64,000 nt of DNA. Origin: CAVTWD01 sp963738325 (GTDB lineage Bacteria; Actinomycetota; Acidimicrobiia; Acidimicrobiales; Ilumatobacteraceae). A program made the translations under genes and the position numbers. Below are positions 1-8,155 of this stretch, one piece after another (within the stretch, counting starts at the first letter, position 1; each line of letters begins with the position of its first letter). A model generated the notes under the pieces. The model did no database searches. It was not told the DNA's origin and saw nothing but the letters and a program-made list of their open reading frames with translations. The stretch lies in contig CAVTWD010000001.1 of assembly GCA_963738325.1 (NCBI GenBank), forward strand, positions 62,001-126,000, in the 5' to 3' direction.

Positions 1-2
1 GC

Positions 3-803
3 CTGAGCGCCCTGGTCTGGGGCGATCGTCCGGCGGAGCTGGCCTTCCTGCACGGAGGCGCCCAGAACGCGCACACATGGGACACGGTGGCGATGGCTCT
101 CGATCGTCCACTCGTCGCGATCGATCTCCCCGGGCACGGGCACTCGGACGACCCGGGGACCCGCCCGCACGGACAGCTGTCCGCCTCGGGGAACGCGGCC
201 GATGTCGCCGCGGCGCTGGCGGTGCTCGCACCGGACGCGGCCACGGTCGTCGGGATGTCCCTCGGGGGCCTCACCTCGATCGCGCTCGCAGGCGAGTTCC
301 CCGCCTTGGTCCGCGCCCTCGTCCTCGTTGATGTGACCCCCGGTGTCACGGCCGCGAAGTCGGAGGCCATCACCGCGTTCGTGAACGGTCCGCGGACGTT
401 CCCCAGCTTCGACGACATCCTCGCCCGGACCGTCGAGCACAATCCGGGCCGGAGCGTGTCTTCCCTCCGCCGTGGCATCCTCCACAACGCGGTGCAGTTG
501 GACGACGGGAGCTGGATGTGGCGATACCGCCGCTTCGACAGCCTCGGCGACGGATCGCGCCCCGGAGAATCCGACTGGGCCGCCCTGTGGGATGTACTTG
601 GCTCAGTTCGCGTGCCGGTCATGCTCGTGCGAGGCATGCGGCCGCAGTCCGTGGTCGACGACGCCGACGAAGCCGAGTTGCTCCGCCGGCTGCCCGACGC
701 TCGCGTGGAGCACGTCCACGCTGCCGGCCACAGCGTGCAAGGAGACACCCCACTCGAGTTGGCCGCCCTCATCGAGGACTTCGTCTTCGGCGGCGCGGCG
801 TAG
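3..803 (+). CDS. alpha/beta-fold hydrolase, 5' end cut by window
   Basis: The reading frame is open from base 3, so the true start lies left of the window; an ATG at 87 is internal. The visible 266 residues show the alpha/beta hydrolase layout: an oxyanion-hole segment FLHGGAQNAHTW near residue 15, then DLPGHGHSDDP, the nucleophile elbow GMSLGG (Ser nucleophile), a late acidic loop after MLVRGM, and the catalytic His in AAGHSVQGDTP near the C terminus. The triad therefore looks complete. No transmembrane or signal segment is seen in the visible part. Substrate cannot be told from sequence; esterases, epoxide hydrolases and meta-cleavage hydrolases share these motifs. The next gene is on the same strand about 260 bases on, and I saw nothing convincing in that gap. 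Confidence 0.85.
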   Translation: MSALVWGDRPAELAFLHGGAQNAHTWDTVAMALDRPLVAIDLPGHGHSDDPGTRPHGQLSASGNAADVAAALAVLAPDAATVVGMSLGGLTSIALAGEFPALVRALVLVDVTPGVTAAKSEAITAFVNGPRTFPSFDDILARTVEHNPGRSVSSLRRGILHNAVQLDDGSWMWRYRRFDSLGDGSRPGESDWAALWDVLGSVRVPVMLVRGMRPQSVVDDADEAELLRRLPDARVEHVHAAGHSVQGDTPLELAALIEDFVFGGAA

Positions 804-1060
804 CACTCAGTTCGGGACACGCGGCCGGTCGCGGCCCGCCGCAGTTCGCGACCCCGGCCGCGGCCCCCAACCGGCCACGGGCGCCTCCGCCGCCATGGGA
901 CATCGATTCGGTACCGATTCGGTGATCCACGGAGTGGAAGACGGGAGGCGGATGGGGATTTGTGTGACAGGGGGGTGGCATGCTGGCGGCTGGTTTCGTG
1001 TCGAGCCTCGAATCGGCGCCGGTTGAGTCGTGCGGTTCTGACGCGGTGTGGGAGGCCGAC

Positions 1061-2941
1061 ATGGGGTCTGATCGTCCGGACGGGTCGCTGCCGGCGTCGC
1101 CGTGGCGGCTGTTCGATGATCCCTTTGCCCGTTTGCGGCGCCGTTCAGGTTTGGCGCCGGCCGAGCGGCGATTGGTCGACCGCCGCCGGGCGCGGCTCGT
1201 GGCAGACCTCAACGCCCTCGACGCCGCGGCGGTGGGCCTCGTGCGGCGGCGGCGGGAGCTGTTGACCGAGGCCCGCCAGGTGCACGAGGTGTTGTGGCCG
1301 CGGTTGTCGTGGTGCCGGGGGCGCCGCCCGCCGCCGCCGGACCGTCCTCCGCTGCCGCCCTTGCCGGCGAACGCGGAGGTTCTGGTGGGCTACGACCTGC
1401 GTCGTACGGCCCGGGCGTTGCTGGCCGCGCACGGCGAGTTGAGCCTGTACGAGCTGCATGTCGCTTTGCACTTGGCCGGCTATGCCGTGGGAAGCCGCCA
1501 TCCCGTAAAGGCCTTGTCCGACGCGCTGCGGTTGGAGACCGACCAGGGGCGCACCGTCCGGGTGCGGCGAGGCACGTACCGACTGGCGCACCCCCCACCC
1601 GCCGGCGAGTCCATCGACCCGTTCCTGGCCGCCAGCCCCGAATCGTGCTGGCCTGGCATCCCCTCCGTCGCCCGGGAAGCATGGGCCGATGCATCCGGAC
1701 GATCCGCCGGCAGGCGCGACGTGCTCGCGACCGATTGCGCCGACGCGGCTCCCAGCTCCTTCCCAGGGGGGTCCAAGCCTGCGGGAGTGTCGCCCGTCGA
1801 TGATCGGCTCATGACCGCTGACCTTTCGTTGACCTCACCGAAGGTGGCGGTGGTCACCGCCCCCGGGTGGGCCGAGCTCACCGATGGCAGCCTGGTGCGG
1901 CTCCACGAGCACTTGCGGGCGCGTCTCGATGGCGGATGGGAGCTCGTTCTCGCCGTCGACAGCGAAGTTGGGTCGGCGATGTCCGACACCGCGTCGCGGC
2001 TCGCCACCGCCCTCGGCTGGACTCGGGTCGTCTTCCTGCCTCCCGGCTGCCGCGCCTGCGATCTCCCAACGTGGTGGGCGGATCGGGGGCCGGAGGTCGT
2101 CGCCTTCGTCTCGCCCGGCGAGGGCCGTGATCTCGAGGCGGCCCTTGCGCCCTTGGCCCAACATGTGGGCGCCGCTGACGCGACGTCAAGTCCGCGGTCG
2201 CTGACGCGGCGGGCCGTCCTGGTCGGGATGGGTAGCGTCGCCCTCACGGCCGCGCTGGCCGCGTGTGGCGGCTCCTCATCGGCCACGAGTGGGGTGGCCA
2301 CGAACGGCACCACCGCGACTACGGGCGGGACCGGGGGCAACGGTGGGACAGCAACGACCGGGGCGACGGCGACCACCGCGGCCACGGCGACCACCGCGGC
2401 CACGGCGACCACCAGCGGGGCCGTCGTGCTGGCCCCGGAGATGACCGAGGGTCCGTACTACCTCGACTTGGACCTGGTGCGCGCCGACATCGTCGAAGAC
2501 CGACAGGGCGAGCCCTTGTCGCTCGGCTTCGTCGTCGTCGATGCCTCGACTGGCCAGCCCGTCAAAGGCGCCGCGATCGACCTCTGGCACTGCGACGCCA
2601 ACGGTCTCTATTCGGGGTTTGTCGGCGCGAGCCAACAGGCCAACGGCGGCTCGTCCGCGGCCGACGACGGCACGTTCCTCCGAGGGACGCAGGTCACCGA
2701 TGCCAACGGGAAGGCGACCTTCACCACCATCTACCCGGGGTGGTACACGGGTCGAACCGTGCACATCCATGTGAAGGTTCACGTCGGGGGCAGGTCGTCC
2801 ACACCGGGCAGCTCTTCTTCGACGACGACCTCACCGACACCGTGTTTGCCAGCCAGCCTCCGTATTCGGCCCGAGGCGCCCGGTCGACGCGCAATGCGAC
2901 CGACAACATCTGCGCGGGCGGGGGGTCGGCCTCCACGTTGA
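1061..2941 (+). CDS. unassigned protein with winged-helix-like segment, open into a dioxygenase
   Basis: The start is the ATG at 1061, preceded by GGGAGG at a five-base spacing. Residues 25-75 are Arg-rich and probably helical, followed by a Pro-rich linker. Residues about 105-160 resemble a winged helix: LSLYELHVALHLAGY, a recognition-helix-like HPVKALSDALRLE and a wing ending VRRGTYRL, similar in outline to HARE-HTH modules. A second region, about residues 250-365, alternates predicted strands and helices (VAVVTAPGW, WELVLAVDSE, WTRVVFLPPG) and I do not recognise it. No stop separates this from the Tat-signal dioxygenase entered next; the frame ends at 2941 only because of a frameshift. Either this is a genuine fusion or a lost stop joins two genes. 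A Tat signal in mid-protein would be odd, which favours two genes. Confidence 0.4.
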   Translation: MGSDRPDGSLPASPWRLFDDPFARLRRRSGLAPAERRLVDRRRARLVADLNALDAAAVGLVRRRRELLTEARQVHEVLWPRLSWCRGRRPPPPDRPPLPPLPANAEVLVGYDLRRTARALLAAHGELSLYELHVALHLAGYAVGSRHPVKALSDALRLETDQGRTVRVRRGTYRLAHPPPAGESIDPFLAASPESCWPGIPSVAREAWADASGRSAGRRDVLATDCADAAPSSFPGGSKPAGVSPVDDRLMTADLSLTSPKVAVVTAPGWAELTDGSLVRLHEHLRARLDGGWELVLAVDSEVGSAMSDTASRLATALGWTRVVFLPPGCRACDLPTWWADRGPEVVAFVSPGEGRDLEAALAPLAQHVGAADATSSPRSLTRRAVLVGMGSVALTAALAACGGSSSATSGVATNGTTATTGGTGGNGGTATTGATATTAATATTAATATTSGAVVLAPEMTEGPYYLDLDLVRADIVEDRQGEPLSLGFVVVDASTGQPVKGAAIDLWHCDANGLYSGFVGASQQANGGSSAADDGTFLRGTQVTDANGKATFTTIYPGWYTGRTVHIHVKVHVGGRSSTPGSSSSTTTSPTPCLPASLRIRPEAPGRRAMRPTTSARAGGRPPR

Positions 2942-3003
2942 CGCTGGTTCCGAACAGCTCTGGCTACGTCACCACCATGACCATGGGCATCAAGACAGCC
3001 TGA
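2165..3003 (+). CDS. Tat-exported intradiol ring-cleavage dioxygenase-like lipoprotein (frameshifted)
   Basis: The proposed start is a GTG at 2165. It is followed by a twin-arginine signal with lipobox (SLTRRAVLVG ... LAAC) and a long Ala/Thr/Gly linker typical of anchored actinobacterial lipoproteins. The catalytic domain then follows: MTEGPYYLD, a strand region GFVVVDASTGQPVKGAAIDL, WHCDANGLYSGF, and YPGWYTGRTVHIHVKV. The Tyr residues and the HIH pair match the Tyr/Tyr/His/His non-haem iron ligands of intradiol dioxygenases. Near 2790 a run of five G appears one base short; the correct continuation (GQVVHTGQLFFDDDLTD ... GIKTA) lies in the next frame and ends at 3003. The family cleaves catechol-type rings; secreted homologues may act on lignin or humic phenols, but the substrate here is unknown. 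Confidence 0.75.
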
Positions 3004-3034
3004 CCGCCGCCCCGGGGCCGTTACCCTCCGGCGC

Positions 3035-3445
3035 GTGGAGCTGCGCTACCTCTACGTGGGGACATCGGATACTTCCTCCGACCTCGCCGCGTGGCTCGGC
3101 GTCGACGGGGCGAAGGCGCGCTGGCGCTTCCGCGCCTTCGGCGCCGACGTGGCTGCCGTCGATCTCGGGTCACCGCCGGTGGTCCTTGTCGCGGACCACC
3201 GCCCACCGGGCTCCATCCTGCCGATCTACGCCGTCGTCGACCTCGAGGGGACAGTCGCCACGCTCGCCGAGGCAGGATGGGTGGTGGAGGCGAGCGGTTT
3301 CGGCACGCCCGAAGGCCCCGCGGCGGTGCTCCAGCGCCCGGGAGGGGCCACGATCGCGCTCCTCCGCGTCGAGCGGCCGGATGCCATGCCCGGCTCGTAC
3401 GCCGACCCCTCCAACACGCACGCCGTCCATCCGGCGTCGAGCTGA
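3035..3445 (+). CDS. VOC-superfamily (glyoxalase/dioxygenase-like) protein
   Basis: The 136-residue protein starts at GTG 3035, placed seven bases after TACCCT, so it is probably made from a leaderless transcript. It begins with a strand and helix (LRYLYVGTSDTSSDLAAWL), has the central FRAFGADVAAVDLG and VVLVADHRP strands, and repeats the pattern with PIYAVVDLEGTVATLAEAGW and GPAAVLQRPGGATIALLRVE, as expected for the paired beta-alpha-beta-beta-beta modules of the VOC fold. The usual metal-binding His/Glu set is not clear, so it may be a binding rather than a catalytic member. It lies 31 bases after the dioxygenase and may be cotranscribed. Function is unassigned. Confidence 0.6.
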   Translation: MELRYLYVGTSDTSSDLAAWLGVDGAKARWRFRAFGADVAAVDLGSPPVVLVADHRPPGSILPIYAVVDLEGTVATLAEAGWVVEASGFGTPEGPAAVLQRPGGATIALLRVERPDAMPGSYADPSNTHAVHPASS

Positions 3446-3455
3446 CAGCCCCGCG

Positions 3456-4937
3456 TCAGCGGAACATCATCACCCGGTCGCCGGCGGCCACGATGACGGC
3501 ACTCTGTACGACGGTGGGCGTCGGGAACCCGGGGATGCGGTCACCAAGGTCGACATCAGCCTGTGACGCGCCGGTGGCCGTGTCGAGGGCGAGGAGGTGG
3601 CCCTCGTTGGTGACGAGCCATGCCATCGGCCCGGCGAGGATCGGGGCCCCGGAGCGGCCGCCGTCGGCGTGCCAGGCCACGGAGATCTTCCCGTCGCCTC
3701 CGACACGGACCCCGACGGGGCCGCCGCTGCAGCCGACCACCACGATCTGCCCGTCGGTGCCGCTCCCGCCGAAACCACCCCCGTCACACACTTGCGCGTT
3801 CGCCACCTCACCGCCGATGCCGCCCAGGTGGTCCTGCTCCAGCACATAGCCGGTCCCGCCTTTCCCCGCGATGAAGAGACGCTCGGCGTCGAGGAGCAGC
3901 GGGTTCTGCGAGCCGAGGTCGGCATCCGTGGCGCTGAGCGACGCCCAGTCCTGCGGCGCCCACACGTCGGTGGCGGTGAGGTCCGGGTGCAACCGCACTA
4001 CGGCGTTGCCGTCGTCGAAGTTGGCGGGATCGGACGAGGCGGCGTTGCCTGTGGCGAGGAAGGGGTCTCCGCTGGCGGCAACGGTCACGCCTGCAGGCGC
4101 CCAGATCCCGCCTTCGCGCTGTGTCGGGACGATCCAGGACTGCTGCTCGCCGCTACCCTCCGCCGGGTAGGAGACGACGGCGCCCTTGTAGGGCCCGCAG
4201 TCACCGAAGAGGCCGCCGTACGCGATGTACACCCGCCCACCCACCAGCGTCAGCGCCGAGCGCTGCTGCTCGTGCAGCGGATCGAGCCCCGGGGGATCAG
4301 CCGCCCGCCGCCACCGGACGGCGCCGGTGGCGGCGTCGAGGGCCACGAGGTCGTGGCGGCCAGGCAACACGAAGGCGACGACGTAGATCGTGTTCGACGT
4401 CGCGTCGATCACCGGTGTGCCGGTTATCCCGGTCGGGTCGATGTTGCCGCACTCGAGGGCGGAGCGGGGCACGGGCTGGCCCAGGTTGACCGACCACGTC
4501 GTCGAGCCGGACGCGGCGTCGAGGGAGACGACCGAGTCACCTTCGGTGGCGACGATGACGTGGCCACCGAAGACGAGCGGTTCCCCGTAGACGTCGCCGT
4601 CCAGCGCGGACGTCACCCAGGCTTGCTTCAGACTCCCCGGATCTGGCCCCGCGCCCACGGCGCCGGTTCGGGCCGGCGACGCCTGGAAGGTCAGCCATTC
4701 CGTGGTGGCCGGGGCCGTAGTGGCCGGGGCCGTGGTGGCGGGAGCCGCCGTGGCGGCGGCCGCGGTCGTCGTCGAGTCCGCCGACCGGACCGTGGTCGTC
4801 GCACCCGAGGAGGACCCGCTCGCGGGCGGCGTGGAGGCGGACGAGGAGTCGCTGCCGGAGCTGGTGCACCCGCCCCCGAGAACCACGGCGACGAGCGCGG
4901 CGCAGAGCGCGGAGACGGGAAGCGGTGCACGTCGCAC
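3456..4937 (-). CDS. PQQ-repeat beta-propeller lipoprotein
   Basis: The 493-residue protein starts at GTG 4937. The N terminus is a lipoprotein signal (VRRAPLPVSALCAALVAVVL, lipobox ending GGGC), followed by a low-complexity Ser/Thr/Ala linker to about residue 75. The rest carries repeated PQQ-like blades such as GHVIVATEGDSVVSLDAASGSTTW, NTIYVVAFVLPGRHDLVALDAATGAVRW and GHLLALDTATGA, so it should form a propeller on the outer face of the cytoplasmic membrane. Some members of this fold are PQQ enzymes and others (BamB type) are scaffolds; I see no clear PQQ-enzyme calcium or disulfide motif, so a structural or sugar/quinoprotein-like binding role is equally possible. It is divergent from the aminotransferase gene at 5004, sharing a 66-base gap. 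Confidence 0.75.
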   Translation of the reverse strand: MRRAPLPVSALCAALVAVVLGGGCTSSGSDSSSASTPPASGSSSGATTTVRSADSTTTAAAATAAPATTAPATTAPATTEWLTFQASPARTGAVGAGPDPGSLKQAWVTSALDGDVYGEPLVFGGHVIVATEGDSVVSLDAASGSTTWSVNLGQPVPRSALECGNIDPTGITGTPVIDATSNTIYVVAFVLPGRHDLVALDAATGAVRWRRAADPPGLDPLHEQQRSALTLVGGRVYIAYGGLFGDCGPYKGAVVSYPAEGSGEQQSWIVPTQREGGIWAPAGVTVAASGDPFLATGNAASSDPANFDDGNAVVRLHPDLTATDVWAPQDWASLSATDADLGSQNPLLLDAERLFIAGKGGTGYVLEQDHLGGIGGEVANAQVCDGGGFGGSGTDGQIVVVGCSGGPVGVRVGGDGKISVAWHADGGRSGAPILAGPMAWLVTNEGHLLALDTATGASQADVDLGDRIPGFPTPTVVQSAVIVAAGDRVMMFR

Positions 4938-5003
4938 CCGCGAAGTCCTAGTCGACCTGCGCTCCTCGCAGGACGCGCTGGCCCCATCGACGATGATGGC
5001 GTC

Positions 5004-6386
5004 ATGACGGTGCTGCCGGTGCCTCTCGTGGGCGACGACCTCTTCGTGCCGTGTGTCGACGGCACGAGCCGCCCGTACCTGAACCTCGACGCGGCGGCTT
5101 CCACGAGCGCCCTACCCTCGGTGGCGCGCGCGGTCGACGCCTTCCTGCCGTGGTACTCGAGCGTCCACCGCGGGGCGGGCTTCAAGTCGAGGCGGGCGAC
5201 GCTCGCCTACGAGCGCGCCCGCGCCAGCGCCCTGGCCTTCGCGGGCCGCCCGATGGACGGGTCGCACCTCGCCATCCTCTGCCGCAACACCACCGAGGCC
5301 GTCAACATGCTCGCCTACCGGATACCGCTCGCCCGCGACGACGTGGTCGTCACGACCGTCGTCGAACATCACGCCAACCTCCTCCCCTGGGTGCGGCGAG
5401 GGGCGCGGCGCTTCGTCGAGTGCGGGCGCGACGGCACCTTCGAGCTCGACGCGGTGGAGGCGGCGCTCGACGCCGAGCCCCGCCCGAGGCTGCTGGCCCT
5501 GACGGGTGCTTCGAACGTGACGGGATGGCTCCCTCCGCTCGACGCGCTCGTCGCCGCCGCCCACGCGCGGAGCATCCCCGTGATGGTCGACGCCGCGCAG
5601 CTCGCCCCGCATCGCCCGCTCCCGGCGGACGCCGACTTCGTGGCGTGGAGCGGCCACAAGATGTACGCGCCCTTCGGCGCCGGCGTGCTCGTGGCGCCGC
5701 GTGAGGCCTTCACCGAGGGCGATCCGTTCCTCGTCGGAGGAGGCGCGGTCGACCTGGTCGACCTCGACGAGGTGGCCTGGACCGACCCGCCCGAGCGGGA
5801 AGAGGCGGGATCCCCGAACGTGGTCGGAGCGGTGGCGCTCGACGCGGCGATCGGCGAGCTCGTCGACCTTGGCTGGGACGAGATCGAGGCCCACGACGAC
5901 GAGCTGGCCGCGCCGTTGCGCCAGGGCTTGTCGGCCATCGATGGCGTCACCATCCTCGGGCCTGGACTCGAGCAGCCGACCTTGCCGATCGCCACGTTCA
6001 CGGTCGAAGGGGTGAACCACGCCCTCGTGGCGGCACGGCTCAGTGCCGAGTACGGCATCGGCGTCCGCCACGGATGCTTCTGCGCGCACCCCTATCTCCT
6101 GCGCCTGCTCCAGCTCAGCCCGCAAGAGGTCGACACCTATCGGGCCGCGGTCCGCCGGGGCGACCGGCGGGAGATACCAGGAGCGGTGCGCGCCAGCGCC
6201 GGGCTGTCCACGGCCCCGGCCGACGTGGCCCGATTCCTCGCCGCGGTGCGGGCCATCGCCTCCGGGGAGCCCGCCCCCGTGCGCTACGTGCAGGACCCTC
6301 ACACCGGGGACTACTGGCCCGAGGGCGAGGTCCCGGGCTGGACGAGCGACGAGCGTTCCTTCGGGGCGTCCTGCGCCCGCGGCTGA
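5004..6386 (+). CDS. class V aminotransferase-fold PLP enzyme, cysteine desulfurase-like
   Basis: The start is the ATG at 5004; the frame is open much further left only as the shadow of the opposite-strand lipoprotein gene. The 460-residue protein has the fold-type I class V landmarks: NLDAAASTSALPSV at the N terminus, the cofactor-binding CRNTTEAVNMLAYR, VEHHANLLPW, TGASNVTGWLPP, the Asp of MVDAAQLAPH, and the Schiff-base lysine in AWSGHKMYAPFGAGVL. RHGCFCAHPYLLRLL near residue 355 corresponds to the mobile cysteine loop of SufS/CsdA-type desulfurases. The protein is about 50 residues longer than SufS, with an extension ending SCARG. No suf or isc genes are adjacent, so sulfur mobilisation is inferred from the loop, and an epimerase or lyase role is possible. 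Confidence 0.75.
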   Translation: MTVLPVPLVGDDLFVPCVDGTSRPYLNLDAAASTSALPSVARAVDAFLPWYSSVHRGAGFKSRRATLAYERARASALAFAGRPMDGSHLAILCRNTTEAVNMLAYRIPLARDDVVVTTVVEHHANLLPWVRRGARRFVECGRDGTFELDAVEAALDAEPRPRLLALTGASNVTGWLPPLDALVAAAHARSIPVMVDAAQLAPHRPLPADADFVAWSGHKMYAPFGAGVLVAPREAFTEGDPFLVGGGAVDLVDLDEVAWTDPPEREEAGSPNVVGAVALDAAIGELVDLGWDEIEAHDDELAAPLRQGLSAIDGVTILGPGLEQPTLPIATFTVEGVNHALVAARLSAEYGIGVRHGCFCAHPYLLRLLQLSPQEVDTYRAAVRRGDRREIPGAVRASAGLSTAPADVARFLAAVRAIASGEPAPVRYVQDPHTGDYWPEGEVPGWTSDERSFGASCARG

Positions 6387-6402
6387 GCCACTCCCGAGAC
6401 CT

Positions 6403-7215
6403 TCAGGACACCATCCAGGACCCCAACCGACTGCGCTCGTGGACGAGGTTCACGTCCAGCAGGAGCGGGCGGTTCTCCAGGATCTGCTCGGGGGTCCCTT
6501 CCGCCGCCACCCGATGGTCCTCGGAGAACACGACGCAGCGGTCGGCGAGCAGGTCGAGGGTGTCGAGCTCGTGGGTGGCGAGCACGACGGTCTTGCCCGC
6601 TCCGTTCAACTCCACGATCAGCTCGATGAGCCACTGTTGGGTACGCGGGTCGAGCGCGGCCGTCGGCTCGTCGAACAGCAGCACCTCGGGATTCATGACG
6701 AGCACCGAGGCGATCGCCACCCGTTTCTTCTCGCCGCCCGAGAGCTGATACGGCGCCCGCTCGGCGAGATCGGCGATGTCCAGCATGCCGAGGGTGTCCT
6801 CGACGCGCTGTCGGACGGTGTCGACGTCGAGGCCCATGTTCAGCGGGCCGAAGGCGATCTCCTCGCGCACGGTCGGCGAGAAGACCTGCGCGTCGGAGTT
6901 CTGGAAGATGAACCCGACGCGGGAGCGGAACCCACGAGAGAACTGGTCGTCCTCGAGATGGTCCTCGGTGACGGCCTGCCCGAAGGCCGAGTAGGTCCCG
7001 GCGTCGGGGAAGAGCAGGCCGTCGAGCACCTTGAGCAAGGTCGACTTCCCGCAGCCATTGGCGCCGAGGAGCGCGACTCGTTCCCCCTCGGCGACGCGCA
7101 GCGACACATCGTCCAAGGCGGGGAATCGCCCCAGGTAGCGGAAGGTGAGCCCGGTCGCCTCGAGCAGCACCGGCGCCGCGCCGGCGCCGTCAGCCCGCGC
7201 TTCAACCGACGACAC
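6403..7215 (-). CDS. cbiO: nickel/cobalt ECF transporter ATPase CbiO
   Basis: The start is taken as GTG 7215, which overlaps the end of cbiQ by 14 bases and indicates translational coupling; an upstream open stretch is cbiQ shadow. The 270-residue ATPase has Walker A LLGANGCGKSTLLK, a Q-loop GFIFQNSDAQVF, signature YQLSGGEKKRVAIA, Walker B VLLFDEPTAALD and the switch His in VLATHELDTLDLL. These are the motifs of energy-coupling-factor ATPases. It is the last gene of the minus-strand cbiM-cbiQ-cbiO operon and should energise uptake of Ni2+ or Co2+ through CbiQ and CbiM. A second ATPase subunit is not present here, so a homodimer is expected. Confidence 0.92.
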   Translation of the reverse strand: MSSVEARADGAGAAPVLLEATGLTFRYLGRFPALDDVSLRVAEGERVALLGANGCGKSTLLKVLDGLLFPDAGTYSAFGQAVTEDHLEDDQFSRGFRSRVGFIFQNSDAQVFSPTVREEIAFGPLNMGLDVDTVRQRVEDTLGMLDIADLAERAPYQLSGGEKKRVAIASVLVMNPEVLLFDEPTAALDPRTQQWLIELIVELNGAGKTVVLATHELDTLDLLADRCVVFSEDHRVAAEGTPEQILENRPLLLDVNLVHERSRLGSWMVS

Positions 7216-8155
7216 GGTCAGCTCCGAGGACGAGCGCGACGGCGAGCGCGCAGCCGGAGATCCAGATGACGTCGACGGCCCGGACGCGGTCCGGGTGCAA
7301 CGCCCGGGGGTTGCCCGTGTACCCGCGGGCCACCATGGCCTGGTACACCTCCTCGGACAGCACATGCGCCTTGGCGAAGAGCGCCCCGGCGGAGGCGGCG
7401 ACGAACTTCCGCCCGTTGGCCACCTCCCCCGTGGTCCTGACGGTGCGGGCGCGCCGCGCCGTGTACATGTCGGTCACCGTGCCGAGGAGGTGGAACACGT
7501 AGCGGTACGCCATCCCGAGGACGAGGATGAACATCTTCGGCACGAAGAGGGCGCGCAGGGCGGCCAGGAGACGGTTCCAGGGCGTGGTGAGGGTCAGCAG
7601 CACGACCAGCGAGATCGACGTGGCCACCCGGATCACGATGGTGGCCGCGCCGATCAGCCCTTCGGAGGTGACGCCGACGCGGTGGCCGAACCACGTCCCC
7701 AGTGGGATCACCATGGTCCCGGGCGTGATCAGGTTCAGCGTGGCCGGCAGCACGACGATGCCCGTGAAGACCGGGACGAAGAGCCACACCCGCCGGACGA
7801 ACGACGAAAGGGACAGCCGGCTGGCCACGGCCAGCACGAGCGTCGCCGCGTAGACGGCGACCAGCACCGGGAGGCTGTGCACGAAGGCGGCCGCCACGAG
7901 CAGGCCGGCGAGCGTCACCAGCTTGACCCGAGCGTCGAGTGCCTGCAGCAGGCCCCCCTGACCGGCGACGTCCTCGGAGAAGAGGGCTTGACGGAGCACC
8001 CCCGACGCGCCGGTCAGGGTCTTCTCGACGAAGCCGACCTTCTTGCGCTTGCCGATGCACCCGCAGGCGCACAGCCCAACCTCGCGCTGCAGTAGCCAAT
8101 GCGGGGCGACGCGATCGCGAGGAGCGACGCGATCGCGAGGAGCGACGCGGCTCAC
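7202..8155 (-). CDS. cbiQ: nickel/cobalt ECF transporter transmembrane subunit CbiQ
   Basis: The start is GTG 8155, inside the GTGA overlap with the cbiM stop. The 317-residue protein opens with a repeated hexapeptide (RVAPRD twice) made by an 18-bp tandem repeat, then a Cys-containing segment CACGCIGKRKK, and then several transmembrane helices, for example LVTLAGLLVAAAFVHSLPVL and LFVPVFTGIVVLPATLNL. The cytoplasmic coupling region is visible around NRLLAALRALFVPKMFILVL and YQAMVARGYTG, corresponding to the Ala-Arg-Gly coupling motif (ARG in MVARGYTG) that docks on CbiO. It transmits ATPase movement to CbiM. The CxCxC-like cluster may bind metal, an inference only. Confidence 0.9.
   Translation of the reverse strand: MSRVAPRDRVAPRDRVAPHWLLQREVGLCACGCIGKRKKVGFVEKTLTGASGVLRQALFSEDVAGQGGLLQALDARVKLVTLAGLLVAAAFVHSLPVLVAVYAATLVLAVASRLSLSSFVRRVWLFVPVFTGIVVLPATLNLITPGTMVIPLGTWFGHRVGVTSEGLIGAATIVIRVATSISLVVLLTLTTPWNRLLAALRALFVPKMFILVLGMAYRYVFHLLGTVTDMYTARRARTVRTTGEVANGRKFVAASAGALFAKAHVLSEEVYQAMVARGYTGNPRALHPDRVRAVDVIWISGCALAVALVLGADRVVG
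8106..8150. repeat. 2.5 tandem copies of an 18-bp unit at the cbiM/cbiQ junction
   Basis: GCGACGCGATCGCGAGGA occurs at 8106-8123 and 8124-8141, with half a third copy to 8150, directly before the overlapping cbiM stop and cbiQ start. The period is six codons, so the cbiQ N terminus reads RVAPRD RVAPRD RVAP and stays in frame. The unit includes a CGATCG palindrome. Confidence 0.9.

Noticed and set aside
880..935. Direct repeat around CGATTCGGTACCGATTCGGT as a regulatory site
   Set aside because: The two copies are short (about ten bases), the gap is otherwise featureless and no gene start is close enough to assign it.
3597..5003. Long open frame in front of the aminotransferase, in frame with it
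   Set aside because: It is the antisense shadow of the PQQ-repeat lipoprotein gene; composition is Arg/Gly-rich without domain motifs, and the enzyme has a natural start at 5004.
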